This document shows positions 1 to 10,606 of a DNA stretch of 64,000 nucleotides, in pieces. Where the stretch lies: contig CAMUGE010000002.1 of assembly GCA_947088345.1 (NCBI GenBank), positions 81,728 through 145,727 of the forward strand, given 5' to 3'. Below the pieces are notes generated by a model. That model was not told where the DNA came from. It did no database searches and saw only the letters and a program-made list of their open reading frames with translations. The DNA comes from an uncultured Roseburia sp. (GTDB lineage Bacteria; Bacillota; Clostridia; Lachnospirales; Lachnospiraceae). Numbering within the stretch: the stretch's first letter is position 1; the number at the start of each line of letters is the position of its first letter. The position numbers and the translations under genes were made by a program.

Positions 1-204
1 TGTGGCTGTGTAATGTGCCACAATGCCCCATAATTCATTTTTAGAATGTTCAGAGTATATTTAACCGTATCATTTTCAACGCTTAAATCGGCTTGTAGCG
101 TGTCCGCAAATAGGATTCTTGCAATTGTATGTCTAAATGGGTAAAATAAATAGAAACATTGAAAACCGCATTAAACCAGTACTTTATAAAATTTTCACAC
201 AATT

Positions 205-231
205 TTAGCACTCGTCTATTGACAGTGCTAA
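205..231 (+). promoter_or_regulatory. CIRCE operator (HrcA binding site)
   Basis: TTAGCACTC, nine bases, then CAGTGCTAA. This matches the CIRCE inverted repeat (TTAGCACTC-N9-GAGTGCTAA) at 17 of 18 arm positions. CIRCE is the operator for the heat-shock repressor HrcA. It overlaps the -35 box of the clpB promoter, so bound repressor should block polymerase directly. Confidence 0.93.
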
Positions 232-247
232 CAATACGTGATATAAC
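219..247 (+). promoter_or_regulatory. Sigma-A promoter of clpB
   Basis: TTGACA at 219-224, a 17-base spacer, and TATAAC at 242-247. The -35 box lies inside the right half of the CIRCE element. Transcription would start near 254 and leave a leader of about 120 bases before clpB. Confidence 0.85.
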
Positions 248-277
248 ACAATTATCAATAAAATAAATTTGATAGAT

Positions 278-323
278 AGAAGTACTTTTCACACGATCAA
301 CCCTGATTCCGCTTCGCGGAATC
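278..323 (+). repeat. Half-copy of the AGTACTT palindromic repeat plus hairpin in the clpB leader
   Basis: Positions 278-294 read AGAAGTACTTTTCACAC, the same arm found in the repeat cluster at 3026-3245 and at 4051-4068. Just downstream, 305-323 form a perfect hairpin (GATTCCGC, TTC, GCGGAATC). Both lie in the untranslated leader between the clpB promoter and its ribosome binding site. Confidence 0.6.
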
Positions 324-373
324 TCAACCATCCGGGAAACATGCAGCCCCATTTTAAGAAAGAGAGGTATGCT

Positions 374-2965
<2,592 letters not shown>

Positions 2966-3025
2966 CAGAAGCTTATGTCAATGGGGCCAGACGAGCGCCG
3001 CAGGAAATCAAAATGCTTTATCAAG

Positions 3026-3245
3026 AGCGTGAAACTTAGTACTTGTTAGCGCGCGAACCTGTTTCGCGTTTTGCCCTTTGGCATGAGCCTTACAAGTACT
3101 TTTCACGCTAACCAACATGTCGTGGCTCTGCCGCGACTCAAATCTGCGCGGAGAATCCCCTGTTCTTGGGGATTCTCTGGTGTGAGACTTAGAACTTCTT
3201 CGCGAAGCAGCCTCTGCTGCGAGTGATTAGAAGTTCTTCTCACAC
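3026..3245. repeat. Cluster of palindromic repeats (two AGTACTT elements and two hairpins)
   Basis: Four foldable units fill the gap after clpB. Unit A has arms at 3026-3046 and 3092-3109 (GCGTGAAA and AGTACTTGT against ACAAGTACTTTTCACGC). Next is a 7-bp hairpin around 3119-3138, then a perfect 10-bp hairpin (3151-3160 with 3168-3177). Unit B has arms at 3180-3199 and 3229-3245. A and B share sequence and the same asymmetry: the left arm carries an extra CTT. Single arms of the same family lie at 278-294 and 4051-4068. This looks like a dispersed intergenic repeat family. The hairpins may also end clpB transcription, although no clear T-run follows. Confidence 0.65.
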
Positions 3246-3979
3246 TAATCTCTGACCGGAATCCGATCAAGTTCCGTTGTACAATCCAGATAAAAATTTA
3301 CCATCGTCTGCGTCAGATACGGCTTCACCCAAAGCGAGGCAATGCCAAAGGAAAAGAAAATCAGAAATCCCCACCCGAAAAAACTTAAAGCAAGAAACAG
3401 GAACCTCCTTTTATTTCCTTTCATCAACCGGCGGCACTCCAAAAAAGAATCCCACACTTTCATCTTTGGATAATCCAGAAGAAAAAAAGATACAAAATTA
3501 TAATTCAGCAGACATACGGCCACAAAAATTACTGATAACAAGATCGCCCCCGAGAGAATCCATACTGTTTTAGCGCTGAACTTTGCGAGATAGAAATAAA
3601 TTCCGCCGGCTGCCGCAGGCAGACAACTTATTACAAAAAAAAGGCTGAGCAAAAAAGCTGCTCCAAAATACCGCTCCGTACCGTTTTTCAACGGATAAAA
3701 TATCTGCGACACCGAATATGCTTTTTTTCTTGTCATATTTAAATGCATATAGATAACGCCGGTTTCCAGCACATGCGCAATTAACGCAATCAAAAACCGC
3801 GCGATCAGGTGAACCGTCAGCTGCATCGCGGACGTATCGGTTCCTGCTGACAGCAGAAAAGGAAATTCTAAAACCGCAGGGATAAGTCCTGCGGTTAAGA
3901 AAGCCCCGATCGGTATACTGTAACGGTCATTTAACAGATCGCGCGCAATTCGTTTTAATTCTTTTGATGCTCTTTTCAT
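3245..3979 (-). CDS. DUF975 family integral membrane protein
   Basis: A 244-aa protein with a short cytoplasmic N-terminus rich in Lys/Arg (MKRASKELKRIARDLL) and about five hydrophobic segments, the pattern of DUF975 proteins common in clostridia and bacilli; their biochemical role is unknown. The ATG at 3979 is preferred because AGGACTT lies just upstream; a longer frame opens at 4036 but has no ribosome binding site. The stop codon abuts the palindromic repeat cluster, and a single repeat arm lies upstream at 4051-4068. Family call is from overall pattern, so moderately sure. Confidence 0.7.
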   Translation of the reverse strand: MKRASKELKRIARDLLNDRYSIPIGAFLTAGLIPAVLEFPFLLSAGTDTSAMQLTVHLIARFLIALIAHVLETGVIYMHLNMTRKKAYSVSQIFYPLKNGTERYFGAAFLLSLFFVISCLPAAAGGIYFYLAKFSAKTVWILSGAILLSVIFVAVCLLNYNFVSFFLLDYPKMKVWDSFLECRRLMKGNKRRFLFLALSFFGWGFLIFFSFGIASLWVKPYLTQTMVNFYLDCTTELDRIPVRD

Positions 3980-4050
3980 TTTAAGTCCTGCTCCGTCTAC
4001 CCGCCTGGGCGCATAAAAAGATACCCTAACATCCATGATTTTGCTCGGTC

Positions 4051-4068
4051 AGAAGTACTTCTCACGCT
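4051..4068. repeat. Single arm of the AGTACTT palindromic repeat
   Basis: AGAAGTACTTCTCACGCT matches the right arms of the elements at 3092-3109 and 3229-3245. It sits between two minus-strand genes and overlaps the last two bases of the upstream gene's stop codon. No partner arm is visible nearby. Confidence 0.6.
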
Positions 4069-4597
4069 AGGCCGCATAATCAATATTGTTGCCGACAAAC
4101 CGTGCAGCATCCAGCGATTTCTGGTTTTTTTGATACGGGTTTGATTCATCGGAATATTTTATCATCGTATTTGTCGTTCCGCCGGCCACAAACGTACGGC
4201 CGCATTCCGGACAGATCTCTGTCTTCAGTGAAACGGATGCGCGCAATACTTTACCGTCGTTCTCTTTTGCATCGCTGTACGCATTGGAAACATGTTCCCC
4301 CTCGTGAGCGCGCACTCTTGCCCCTGCCGCTTCCGGCGCAATATGGGACGCCGATTTAAACGAAACATTTTCATCCGAACCATCCACATATTTACGGTTT
4401 TTGCATGTCTGGCATTCTTCCGGAGAAGACTTACCGGTTAAGCGCGCGGCGCCCATTTCTTCGTCTGCACCGAACGCATCTCCTCTGGGGCTGTCCACAC
4501 TCGCTGCTTTTTCATCTGTAAAAACAGAGTGGGGCATTGCGCCGATATAAAATCCTGCGGAATACGGACTGTACCCGGAAATCTGACCTGTTGGCAT
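4067..4597 (-). CDS. SprA-related putative zinc metalloprotease
   Basis: A 176-aa protein whose C-terminal half matches the SprA-related family: a CQTCKNRKYVDGS block with Cys62/Cys65, an HEGEH motif (HExxH, His98-Glu99-His102), and a second CPEC pair near residue 133 followed by GRTFVAGGTT. HExxH is the signature of zinc peptidases, and the four cysteines suggest a small structural zinc site. No signal peptide or membrane segment is seen. Start: AAAGGAGTG lies seven bases before the ATG at 4597; an upstream ATG at 4621 has no comparable site. The N-terminal 60 residues look disordered. Proteolytic activity is inferred from the motif only; the substrate is unknown. Confidence 0.72.
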   Translation of the reverse strand: MPTGQISGYSPYSAGFYIGAMPHSVFTDEKAASVDSPRGDAFGADEEMGAARLTGKSSPEECQTCKNRKYVDGSDENVSFKSASHIAPEAAGARVRAHEGEHVSNAYSDAKENDGKVLRASVSLKTEICPECGRTFVAGGTTNTMIKYSDESNPYQKNQKSLDAARFVGNNIDYAA

Positions 4598-4633
4598 ATG
4601 ATCACTCCTTTGTTTTTCCATATAATTTTGTAC

Positions 4634-4639
4634 ATTATA
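4634..4639 (-). promoter_or_regulatory. Extended -10 element for the SprA-like gene
   Basis: On the minus strand TGATATAAT gives a TATAAT box preceded by TG, an extended -10 element, about 37 bases before the start codon at 4597. No good -35 box is seen, which extended -10 promoters can tolerate. Confidence 0.45.
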
Positions 4640-4750
4640 TCACACAAACTTCTCCCGTGCACATATTTTTTGAAAATATCTTGTAATTCGGACAAAGACA
4701 TGCTAACCTGCTATTACAGCATACCGAAAACTAAAATCACGAGGTTCCCT

Positions 4751-5155
4751 ATGAAAACTGACAGACAAACTGACCGGATCTGCTATCTTGCAGGCTGGTG
4801 TATCCTTGCTTTTATTTCTCTGATCGCAATTCTGCTCAAAACCGCAGGCGTTTCTCTGACGGATTGGATAAGACCCTGCATGTTTCACCGCGTTACAGGC
4901 TTTTTCTGCCCCGGATGCGGCGGTACGCGCGCAGTCGCTGCATTTTTCCAGGGGGACTGGCTCTCGTCTTTCTTATACCATCCAATCGTCTGCTATACGG
5001 CCGTAGTCGGCGGCTGTTTTATGATCAGCCAGACCGTAGAGAAGCTGTCCAACGGAAAACTTCCGGTCGGAATGCATTACCGCAGCTGCTATCTTTGGAT
5101 CGCACTTGTAATCACGCTGCTGCATTTTGCTGTTTCAAACATCAGTCTGTTGTAA
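4751..5155 (+). CDS. DUF2752 family small membrane protein
   Basis: A 134-aa protein with three hydrophobic segments and the FFCPGCGGTRA motif (about residues 54-64), the hallmark of DUF2752. Function of the family is not known; the Cys-Pro-Gly-Cys pair could bind metal or form a disulfide near the membrane. The ATG at 4751 has a weak upstream GAGG; the longer frame from 4529 overlaps the divergent SprA-like gene and is not credible. Its last 67 bases overlap the 3' end of the convergent gene on the other strand. Confidence 0.75.
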   Translation: MKTDRQTDRICYLAGWCILAFISLIAILLKTAGVSLTDWIRPCMFHRVTGFFCPGCGGTRAVAAFFQGDWLSSFLYHPIVCYTAVVGGCFMISQTVEKLSNGKLPVGMHYRSCYLWIALVITLLHFAVSNISLL

Positions 5156-5487
5156 TCAAGTTCCATCTTTTCGTACATAAATTCCATCATTTCCTCAATG
5201 CCCCCGAAGTATACATAGGCGACGATAATAACATAAGTCATCAGCAAAAGTACAATCGCAAGGCCGATGCTCCCCATGATCAGACCGGCCCTTGATTTCC
5301 CGGTAAATGTCATTTCTCCGCCTCTCGATAACAGTGCAAAGACAATTCCCAGTGATCCCGCAACAAAAGCGGGATAAACTGCACAAACACAGGAAACCGC
5401 AATAAGTCCGCAGACAAAGGAAGCGTTTTCCATCCACTGCGAACGGCGTTTCCCTGACCCGTTTTGCCCAAACGACTGATTTTCCAT
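5089..5487 (-). CDS. Small two-helix membrane protein (DUF4190-like)
   Basis: A 132-aa protein with a polar Gln/Ser/Gly-rich N-terminus (about 18 residues), then two hydrophobic stretches around residues 24-54 and 66-94, and a charged C-terminal tail. The GSLGIVFALLSRG and AGLIMGSIGLAI segments resemble DUF4190-type proteins. GGAGGA lies just before the ATG. Its 3' end overlaps the convergent DUF2752 gene by 67 bases. Function unknown; this pairing may be a regulatory or purely positional overlap. Confidence 0.65.
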   Translation of the reverse strand: MENQSFGQNGSGKRRSQWMENASFVCGLIAVSCVCAVYPAFVAGSLGIVFALLSRGGEMTFTGKSRAGLIMGSIGLAIVLLLMTYVIIVAYVYFGGIEEMMEFMYEKMELDYNRLMFETAKCSSVITSAIQR

Positions 5488-5603
5488 TAAAATCCTCCAT
5501 CTCTGCCCAGCCCTGCAAACTTTGGGTCCCGGGCATTAAAATCCGAAACAAACCCATTGTAACACGCTCACACGAAAAAAACAACAGTCCTGTCAGGTTA
5601 ATC

Positions 5604-5632
5604 TTGAATCCCGCACACAAGTACGCTATAAT
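5604..5632 (+). promoter_or_regulatory. Sigma-A promoter of tex
   Basis: TTGAAT at 5604-5609, a 17-base spacer, TATAAT at 5627-5632. The predicted transcript starts near 5639 and carries a leader of about 80 bases to the tex start codon. Confidence 0.8.
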
Positions 5633-5718
5633 AATCAGATGCAGCCCATATTACATGCTGTCCTGTATCGGCTGTATCCAAACGGAACCAAAACGGCAGC
5701 AAAGAAACGAGGAACAAC

Positions 5719-7866
5719 ATGGACATTATCGCAAAAATCGCCGCAGAGCTTGGAATCAAAAACCAACAGGCGCTTGCGGCGGTCGAACTGATTGACGAGG
5801 GCAACACGATCCCGTTTATTGCCCGTTACCGAAAAGAGGCAACCGGAGCGCTAAACGATGAGATACTTCGAAATCTTCTGGAGCGGCTCAACTACCTGCG
5901 AAATCTGGAGGAACGCAAAGAAACAGTACTCGCAAGTATTGAGGAACAGGGCGCGCTGACCGAAGAATTGAGAGCCCAGATTGCTAACGCAGAAACAATG
6001 GTTGCTGTCGAAGACCTTTACCGCCCCTATAAACCAAAGCGCAGAACACGCGCAACCGTCGCCAGAGAAAAAGGCCTTGAACCGCTCGCTGCGCTCATCT
6101 CGCTGCAGATGATAAATACGCCCCTGAGCGAAGAAGCCGCCAAATATATTAATGAGGAAAAAGGCGTCCTAAGCGCCGAAGCGGCCATTGAGGGTGCAAA
6201 AGATATTATCGCCGAGTCTATCTCCGACGAAGCGGACTACCGCGCAAGAATACGGGAACTGACAACCAAAAAGGGCAGAATTATCTCGGCGGCAAAAGAC
6301 GAGGAGGCAGAGTCCGTCTATGAAATGTATTACACGTTTGACGAGCCAGTCGCGAAAATGGCCGGTCATCGGACGCTTGCGCTAAACCGCGGAGAAAAAG
6401 AAAAATTTTTAACGGTAAAAGTAGAAGCGCCTGTGGAAGATATTCTGCGCTATCTGGAACATAAAGTAATTACCCGCAACAACGCGCAGACAAACGAAAT
6501 ACTAAAAAGCACGGTGGAAGATGCCTACGAGCGGCTGATCGCCCCGGCCATTGAGCGTGAAATCCGAAGCGCTCTCTCGGAAAAAGCCGAGGACGGCGCA
6601 ATTAAAGTATTTGGCAAAAACTTAGAGCAGCTGCTGATGCAGCCCCCGATCGCAGGACAGGTTGTCCTTGGCTGGGACCCGGCATTCCGCACCGGCTGCA
6701 AGCTGGCCGTTGTCGATCAGACCGGAAAAGTACTTGATACCACAGTTATCTATCCGACTGCTCCGCAAAATAAAATTACAGAAGCAAAAGCCGTATTAAA
6801 AAAACTGATTGACAAACACCATATCACGCTGATTTCTCTGGGAAACGGCACCGCATCCAGAGAATCCGAGCAGATTATAGTAGATTTTATTAAGGAAAGC
6901 CATGTCGATCTGCGCTATATCATTGTAAATGAAGCCGGCGCGTCCGTCTATTCTGCCAGCAAGCTGGCGACTGAAGAATTTCCGAATTTTGACGTAGGTC
7001 AGCGCAGCGCGGCTTCAATGGCCCGACGTCTGCAAGACCCGCTTGCGGAACTTGTCAAAATTGATCCGAAATCAATTGGCGTCGGACAATATCAGCATGA
7101 TATGAATCAGAAAAAATTAAGTGAAACACTCGGAGGCGTCGTTGAGGACTGCGTGAATAAAGTAGGCGTCGATTTAAACACGGCGTCCGCATCGCTGCTC
7201 GAATATATATCCGGCATCAGCAAAACCGTTGCAAAAAATATTGTTACATATCGGGAGGAACACGGAAAGTTTACAAAGCGCGCAGAGCTTTTAAAAGTTT
7301 CAAAACTGGGCCCGAAAGCCTATGAACAGTGCGCCGGCTTTTTACGTATCCCGGATGGCGAAAACCCGCTTGACGCAACAGGCGTCCACCCGGAAAGTTA
7401 CGACGCCACAAAAAAGCTTCTGGAAAAACTGGGACTTACGCTGGATGATATCAGAAATAAACGCGCCGCCGGAATCTCCGGAAAAATTTCCGACTACGAA
7501 AAACTTGCAAAAGAACTTGATCTTGGAGAGCTGACACTTTCTGATATTGTAAAAGAACTGGAAAAACCGGCACGCGACCCGCGCGAGGATATGCCAAAAC
7601 CCATACTCAGAAGCGATGTATTGGAGATCAAAGACTTAACCCCCGGCATGCTGTTAAAAGGAACTGTACGAAACGTCATAGACTTTGGCGCATTTGTGGA
7701 TATCGGCGTTCACCAGGACGGTCTGGTACACATCTCCCAGATTTGTGACAAATTTATCAAACACCCTCTTGAAGTCGTCAGTGTCGGCGATATTGTGGAT
7801 GTAAAGGTATTAAGTGTCGATGAAAAAAAACAGCGCATTCAGCTGACAATGAAAATAAACGTGTAA
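5719..7866 (+). CDS. tex: Tex family RNA-binding transcription accessory protein
   Basis: A 715-aa protein with the full Tex layout: an N-terminal helical region opening with MDIIAKIAAELGI, an YqgF/RNase-H-like fold beginning near residue 318 (GWDPAFRTGCK), helix-hairpin-helix repeats at about 480-560 (ISGISKTVAKNIVTYR), and a C-terminal S1 RNA-binding domain from about residue 642 (GTVRNVIDFGAFVDIG). Tex proteins bind nucleic acid and associate with transcription; the exact bacterial role is still debated. GAGGAAC lies before the ATG and a strong promoter lies upstream. The next gene starts 11 bases after the stop, so the two are probably cotranscribed. Confidence 0.95.
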   Translation: MDIIAKIAAELGIKNQQALAAVELIDEGNTIPFIARYRKEATGALNDEILRNLLERLNYLRNLEERKETVLASIEEQGALTEELRAQIANAETMVAVEDLYRPYKPKRRTRATVAREKGLEPLAALISLQMINTPLSEEAAKYINEEKGVLSAEAAIEGAKDIIAESISDEADYRARIRELTTKKGRIISAAKDEEAESVYEMYYTFDEPVAKMAGHRTLALNRGEKEKFLTVKVEAPVEDILRYLEHKVITRNNAQTNEILKSTVEDAYERLIAPAIEREIRSALSEKAEDGAIKVFGKNLEQLLMQPPIAGQVVLGWDPAFRTGCKLAVVDQTGKVLDTTVIYPTAPQNKITEAKAVLKKLIDKHHITLISLGNGTASRESEQIIVDFIKESHVDLRYIIVNEAGASVYSASKLATEEFPNFDVGQRSAASMARRLQDPLAELVKIDPKSIGVGQYQHDMNQKKLSETLGGVVEDCVNKVGVDLNTASASLLEYISGISKTVAKNIVTYREEHGKFTKRAELLKVSKLGPKAYEQCAGFLRIPDGENPLDATGVHPESYDATKKLLEKLGLTLDDIRNKRAAGISGKISDYEKLAKELDLGELTLSDIVKELEKPARDPREDMPKPILRSDVLEIKDLTPGMLLKGTVRNVIDFGAFVDIGVHQDGLVHISQICDKFIKHPLEVVSVGDIVDVKVLSVDEKKQRIQLTMKINV

Positions 7867-7877
7867 AGGAGAAAGAT

Positions 7878-8462
7878 ATGGGATTATTTGGATTATTCGG
7901 GAAAAAAGAGACAGAAAGCACACTGCCGGCGAGTGACACGGAAAAATGGCTGACCGGCACTTACGCCATGTGGTCAGAATACGCCGAAGGCGACGCGAGA
8001 TATATCGCCGGCTCTGTCGAGAAAAACAAACAGGAGGGCGCTTCTATGCGCACAATGCTGCGCAGAGACTGGGGTATATCCAACAGGGAAGCGCTGATGG
8101 AACAGGTAGGCCTGCTGACCGCACTCTACGACTCAGACGACTGCGAAGAAGAAGACCTTGTGCTTGGAGCATGGGATCTGTGCCGCGCATGCCAGATCCT
8201 TGCCATGGCATATATCGGCGGTTATATAGACCGGCAGGAATTGACAAGAGAATCTGTAAACGTCGGACGGATTATGCAAAAACGTTATCATTCCTGGAGG
8301 GAGCTGTTTGACAGCTATGCAAAAGGCTACGCCGACTGGCGTAACGGCGTTGGAGACGGCGCAGCCCAGGATATCAGAGCACGAGAGCAGCTCTGTCAGA
8401 AGCAGCTGAGCAAGCCGGACGGCGCATGCGCACTGGACTGGAACATGACGCTTACCGCATAA
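7878..8462 (+). CDS. DUF1266 domain protein
   Basis: A 194-aa soluble protein, probably cotranscribed with tex (11-base gap, AGGAG before the ATG). The N-terminus begins MGLFGLFGKK, a short hydrophobic-glycine leader rather than a signal peptide. The core carries the DUF1266 pattern: a D/E-rich GLLTALYDSDDCEEED stretch followed by AWDLCRACQILAMAYIGGYI and a SWRELFDSYAKGYADWR helix. Proteins of this family occur as hypothetical proteins in many clostridia and bacilli. No catalytic motif is evident and no function can be assigned. Confidence 0.7.
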   Translation: MGLFGLFGKKETESTLPASDTEKWLTGTYAMWSEYAEGDARYIAGSVEKNKQEGASMRTMLRRDWGISNREALMEQVGLLTALYDSDDCEEEDLVLGAWDLCRACQILAMAYIGGYIDRQELTRESVNVGRIMQKRYHSWRELFDSYAKGYADWRNGVGDGAAQDIRAREQLCQKQLSKPDGACALDWNMTLTA

Positions 8463-8502
8463 TAAAACAGGTCTTCGGCCATAATTGCCAGATAAAAAGG
8501 CG

Positions 8503-8553
8503 CAAAAAATCACTGGCAGGAAACAGCAAAAAATTTGCTGTTTCCTGCCAGTG
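8503..8553 (-). terminator. Rho-independent terminator of the amt gene
   Basis: A perfect 20-bp stem (8511-8530 with 8534-8553, loop AAA). Read on the minus strand it is followed by a run of Ts (8504-8510), placing it about 90 bases after the transporter stop codon. It may also stop read-through from the plus-strand tex operon, but that side has no T-run. Confidence 0.9.
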
Positions 8554-8643
8554 AATGAGACTTTACACACCCGGCAAACGTTGCCTGCAAGCGCTCTCAC
8601 CAAATCCATTTCTGCGCCATTTGGCCTGTTATCCAATATATCC

Positions 8644-10392
8644 TTACTCCACATCCAGAAGCGCTTCCATATCAATCTCACCGGTGCGCACTTTTACTAC
8701 CTTTGCCACATCATAGACAAAGATCTTGCCGTCCCCGATATGGCCGGTATACAGAGCCTGCTTTGCCGTCTCTACAACTTTCTCCACCGGTATACTGCTG
8801 ACCACCACTTCAACTTTCACCTTTGGCAGAAGTGTTGCGTCAACCTCGACGCCGCGGTATTTCTCACCGGCTCCTTTCTGAATGCCGCATCCCATCACCT
8901 GTGTCACAGTCATACCTGTTACGCCGATTTCGTTCATTGCTTTCTTTAAAGCATCATATTTCGACAATCTGGAAACGATTACAACCTTGTAGATACCTGT
9001 CGGCGATACCGGCATTGCCTCCACCTTAACAGCTGCATTCCTTTGCGTCTCTGTCGCCGCCACATAGTCGTCTGACCCAAGATTTGTATTTTCGTTTATC
9101 TCCATTGTCATGGTATTGGAAATATCCATAATAGAAAATCCCGCATATGCGGAGACAAGTCCATGCTCTGTCGCGTCAAGACCGATGATTTCCTCCTCCT
9201 CGCTTACACGCAGTCCGATTGTCGCACGAATGGCCAAAAATGTAATTGAAATACACACAGCCGCCCATGCCCCGACTGACGCAACGCCTGCCAGCTGCAG
9301 TCCCAGCTGACGGAAACCGCCACCGTAAAAAAGCCCGATTATTGTATTGTTTCCCGGCGCGCTTGTTGTCGCAAACAAACCGACCGCTGCCGTTCCCCAG
9401 ATTCCGTTCATCATATGTACTGCTACCGCGCCGACCGGATCATCCACATGAAGTTTATAATCCAAAAGCCATACGCCAAATACAACAAGCAGTCCGGCCA
9501 CAAAACCGATAACTGCCGCTCCCAGACAGTCTGTTACGTCGCAGGGCGCCGTGATTGCGACAAGCCCGGCAAGCGATGCATTCAGGCACATAGATATATC
9601 CGGTTTTCCGAATTTTTTCCAGGTAAAGACCATACATACAACCGTCGCTGTCGCGGGCGCAATTGTTGTCGTAAGAAAAACGGAACCGAGCTGTTCGATA
9701 CTTGTACATGCCGCACCGTTAAACCCGTACCATCCAAACCATAAAATAAAACATCCAAGGCAGCCAAGCGCAAGGTTATGCCCCGGAAACGCATTGACTT
9801 TTATCACGCTTCCCGCTTTGTCTTTCTCAAATTTTCCAATACGCGGCCCAAGTATCGCCGCGCCGATCAATGCGGAAATCCCGCCGACCATGTGAATCGC
9901 ACAGGAACCTGCAAAATCATGGAATCCAAGCTGCGCAAGCCATCCGCCGCCCCAGATCCAGTGCGCCTCAATGGGATAAATCAATGCGGAAATCACTCCC
10001 GAATAAATACAGTAGGACAAAAATTTTGTGCGCTCCGCCATTGCCCCGGAAACAATAGTCGCTGTTGTCGCGCAAAACACAAGGTTAAATACAAACGATG
10101 AAAAGTCAAAATCTGCGTAAGCCGTAAAAATATCAAACCCCGGTTTCCCAATCAGACCAATCAGATCCTCTCCAAGCAGCAGCGAAAAACCGATCAGTAT
10201 AAACACCACACAACCAATACAAAAATCCATCAGATTTTTCATCAGGATATTCCCCGTATTTTTCGCTCTGGTAAATCCTGCCTCCACCATTGCAAATCCG
10301 GCCTGCATCCAGAACACCAGCGCGGTGCCGATTAAAAACCATACGCCAAACACATTGTCCGATATCAATTGCATCATAGTCTCCTCTGTCAT
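8644..10392 (-). CDS. amt: Ammonium transporter Amt fused to a C-terminal PII regulatory domain
   Basis: A 582-aa protein with two parts. Residues 1 to about 420 form an Amt/Rh channel with about eleven membrane helices and the conserved FWMQAGFAMVEAGF, GGWLAQLGFHDFAGS and HMMNGIWGT segments; it conducts ammonium inward. After a polar linker, about 465-576 form a GlnB/GlnK-type PII domain: the T-loop motif KYRGVEV with Tyr512 in the place of the uridylylated tyrosine, and the C-terminal signature TGHIGDGKIFVYDV. Separate PII proteins normally plug Amt; here the gate is covalently attached. GAGGAGGAAAG precedes the ATG. Downstream of glnN on the same strand, so both belong to ammonium assimilation. 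Confidence 0.96.
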   Translation of the reverse strand: MTEETMMQLISDNVFGVWFLIGTALVFWMQAGFAMVEAGFTRAKNTGNILMKNLMDFCIGCVVFILIGFSLLLGEDLIGLIGKPGFDIFTAYADFDFSSFVFNLVFCATTATIVSGAMAERTKFLSYCIYSGVISALIYPIEAHWIWGGGWLAQLGFHDFAGSCAIHMVGGISALIGAAILGPRIGKFEKDKAGSVIKVNAFPGHNLALGCLGCFILWFGWYGFNGAACTSIEQLGSVFLTTTIAPATATVVCMVFTWKKFGKPDISMCLNASLAGLVAITAPCDVTDCLGAAVIGFVAGLLVVFGVWLLDYKLHVDDPVGAVAVHMMNGIWGTAAVGLFATTSAPGNNTIIGLFYGGGFRQLGLQLAGVASVGAWAAVCISITFLAIRATIGLRVSEEEEIIGLDATEHGLVSAYAGFSIMDISNTMTMEINENTNLGSDDYVAATETQRNAAVKVEAMPVSPTGIYKVVIVSRLSKYDALKKAMNEIGVTGMTVTQVMGCGIQKGAGEKYRGVEVDATLLPKVKVEVVVSSIPVEKVVETAKQALYTGHIGDGKIFVYDVAKVVKVRTGEIDMEALLDVE

Positions 10393-10451
10393 ACTTCTTT
10401 CCTCCTCGTTATCCTTAACTCTTCACAGCAGTATGATCTTTTCTGTCAACT

Positions 10452-10510
10452 AAAAACAGCGGCACTTTTTCCTGTTCCCACCGCTTTGTGGTCCGAAAAA
10501 AGCGCCGCTG
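10452..10510 (-). terminator. Terminator hairpin between glnN and amt with an embedded hexaloop hairpin
   Basis: Arms 10457-10470 and 10497-10510 pair over 14 positions with one wobble or mismatch; on the minus strand a run of five Ts follows. Inside the loop a second hairpin forms at 10478-10491: CCAC, loop AAAGCG, GTGG on the minus strand. A six-base loop with A at position 1 and G at position 4 resembles loops bound by ANTAR antiterminators. It could end glnN transcripts or gate read-through into amt. Confidence 0.6.
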
Positions 10511-10511
10511 A

Positions 10512-10541
10512 ATTATAACATGATTTCTGATACAGAATCAA
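10512..10541 (-). promoter_or_regulatory. Candidate promoter for amt
   Basis: On the minus strand TTGATT (10536-10541), an 18-base spacer and TATAAT (10512-10517). Transcription would start near 10505, inside the left arm of the terminator hairpin, so a transcript from here would carry only a shortened stem. Confidence 0.5.
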
Positions 10542-10606
10542 AACCGACCTGCACACCAGAAAACTACTGCCGCAGCTAATATAAAATTAACAATGTACCG
10601 TGTCAA

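Noticed and set aside
83-352. 89-codon minus-strand open frame at the left edge
   Set aside because: It covers the CIRCE element, promoter and leader of clpB and has no ribosome binding site.
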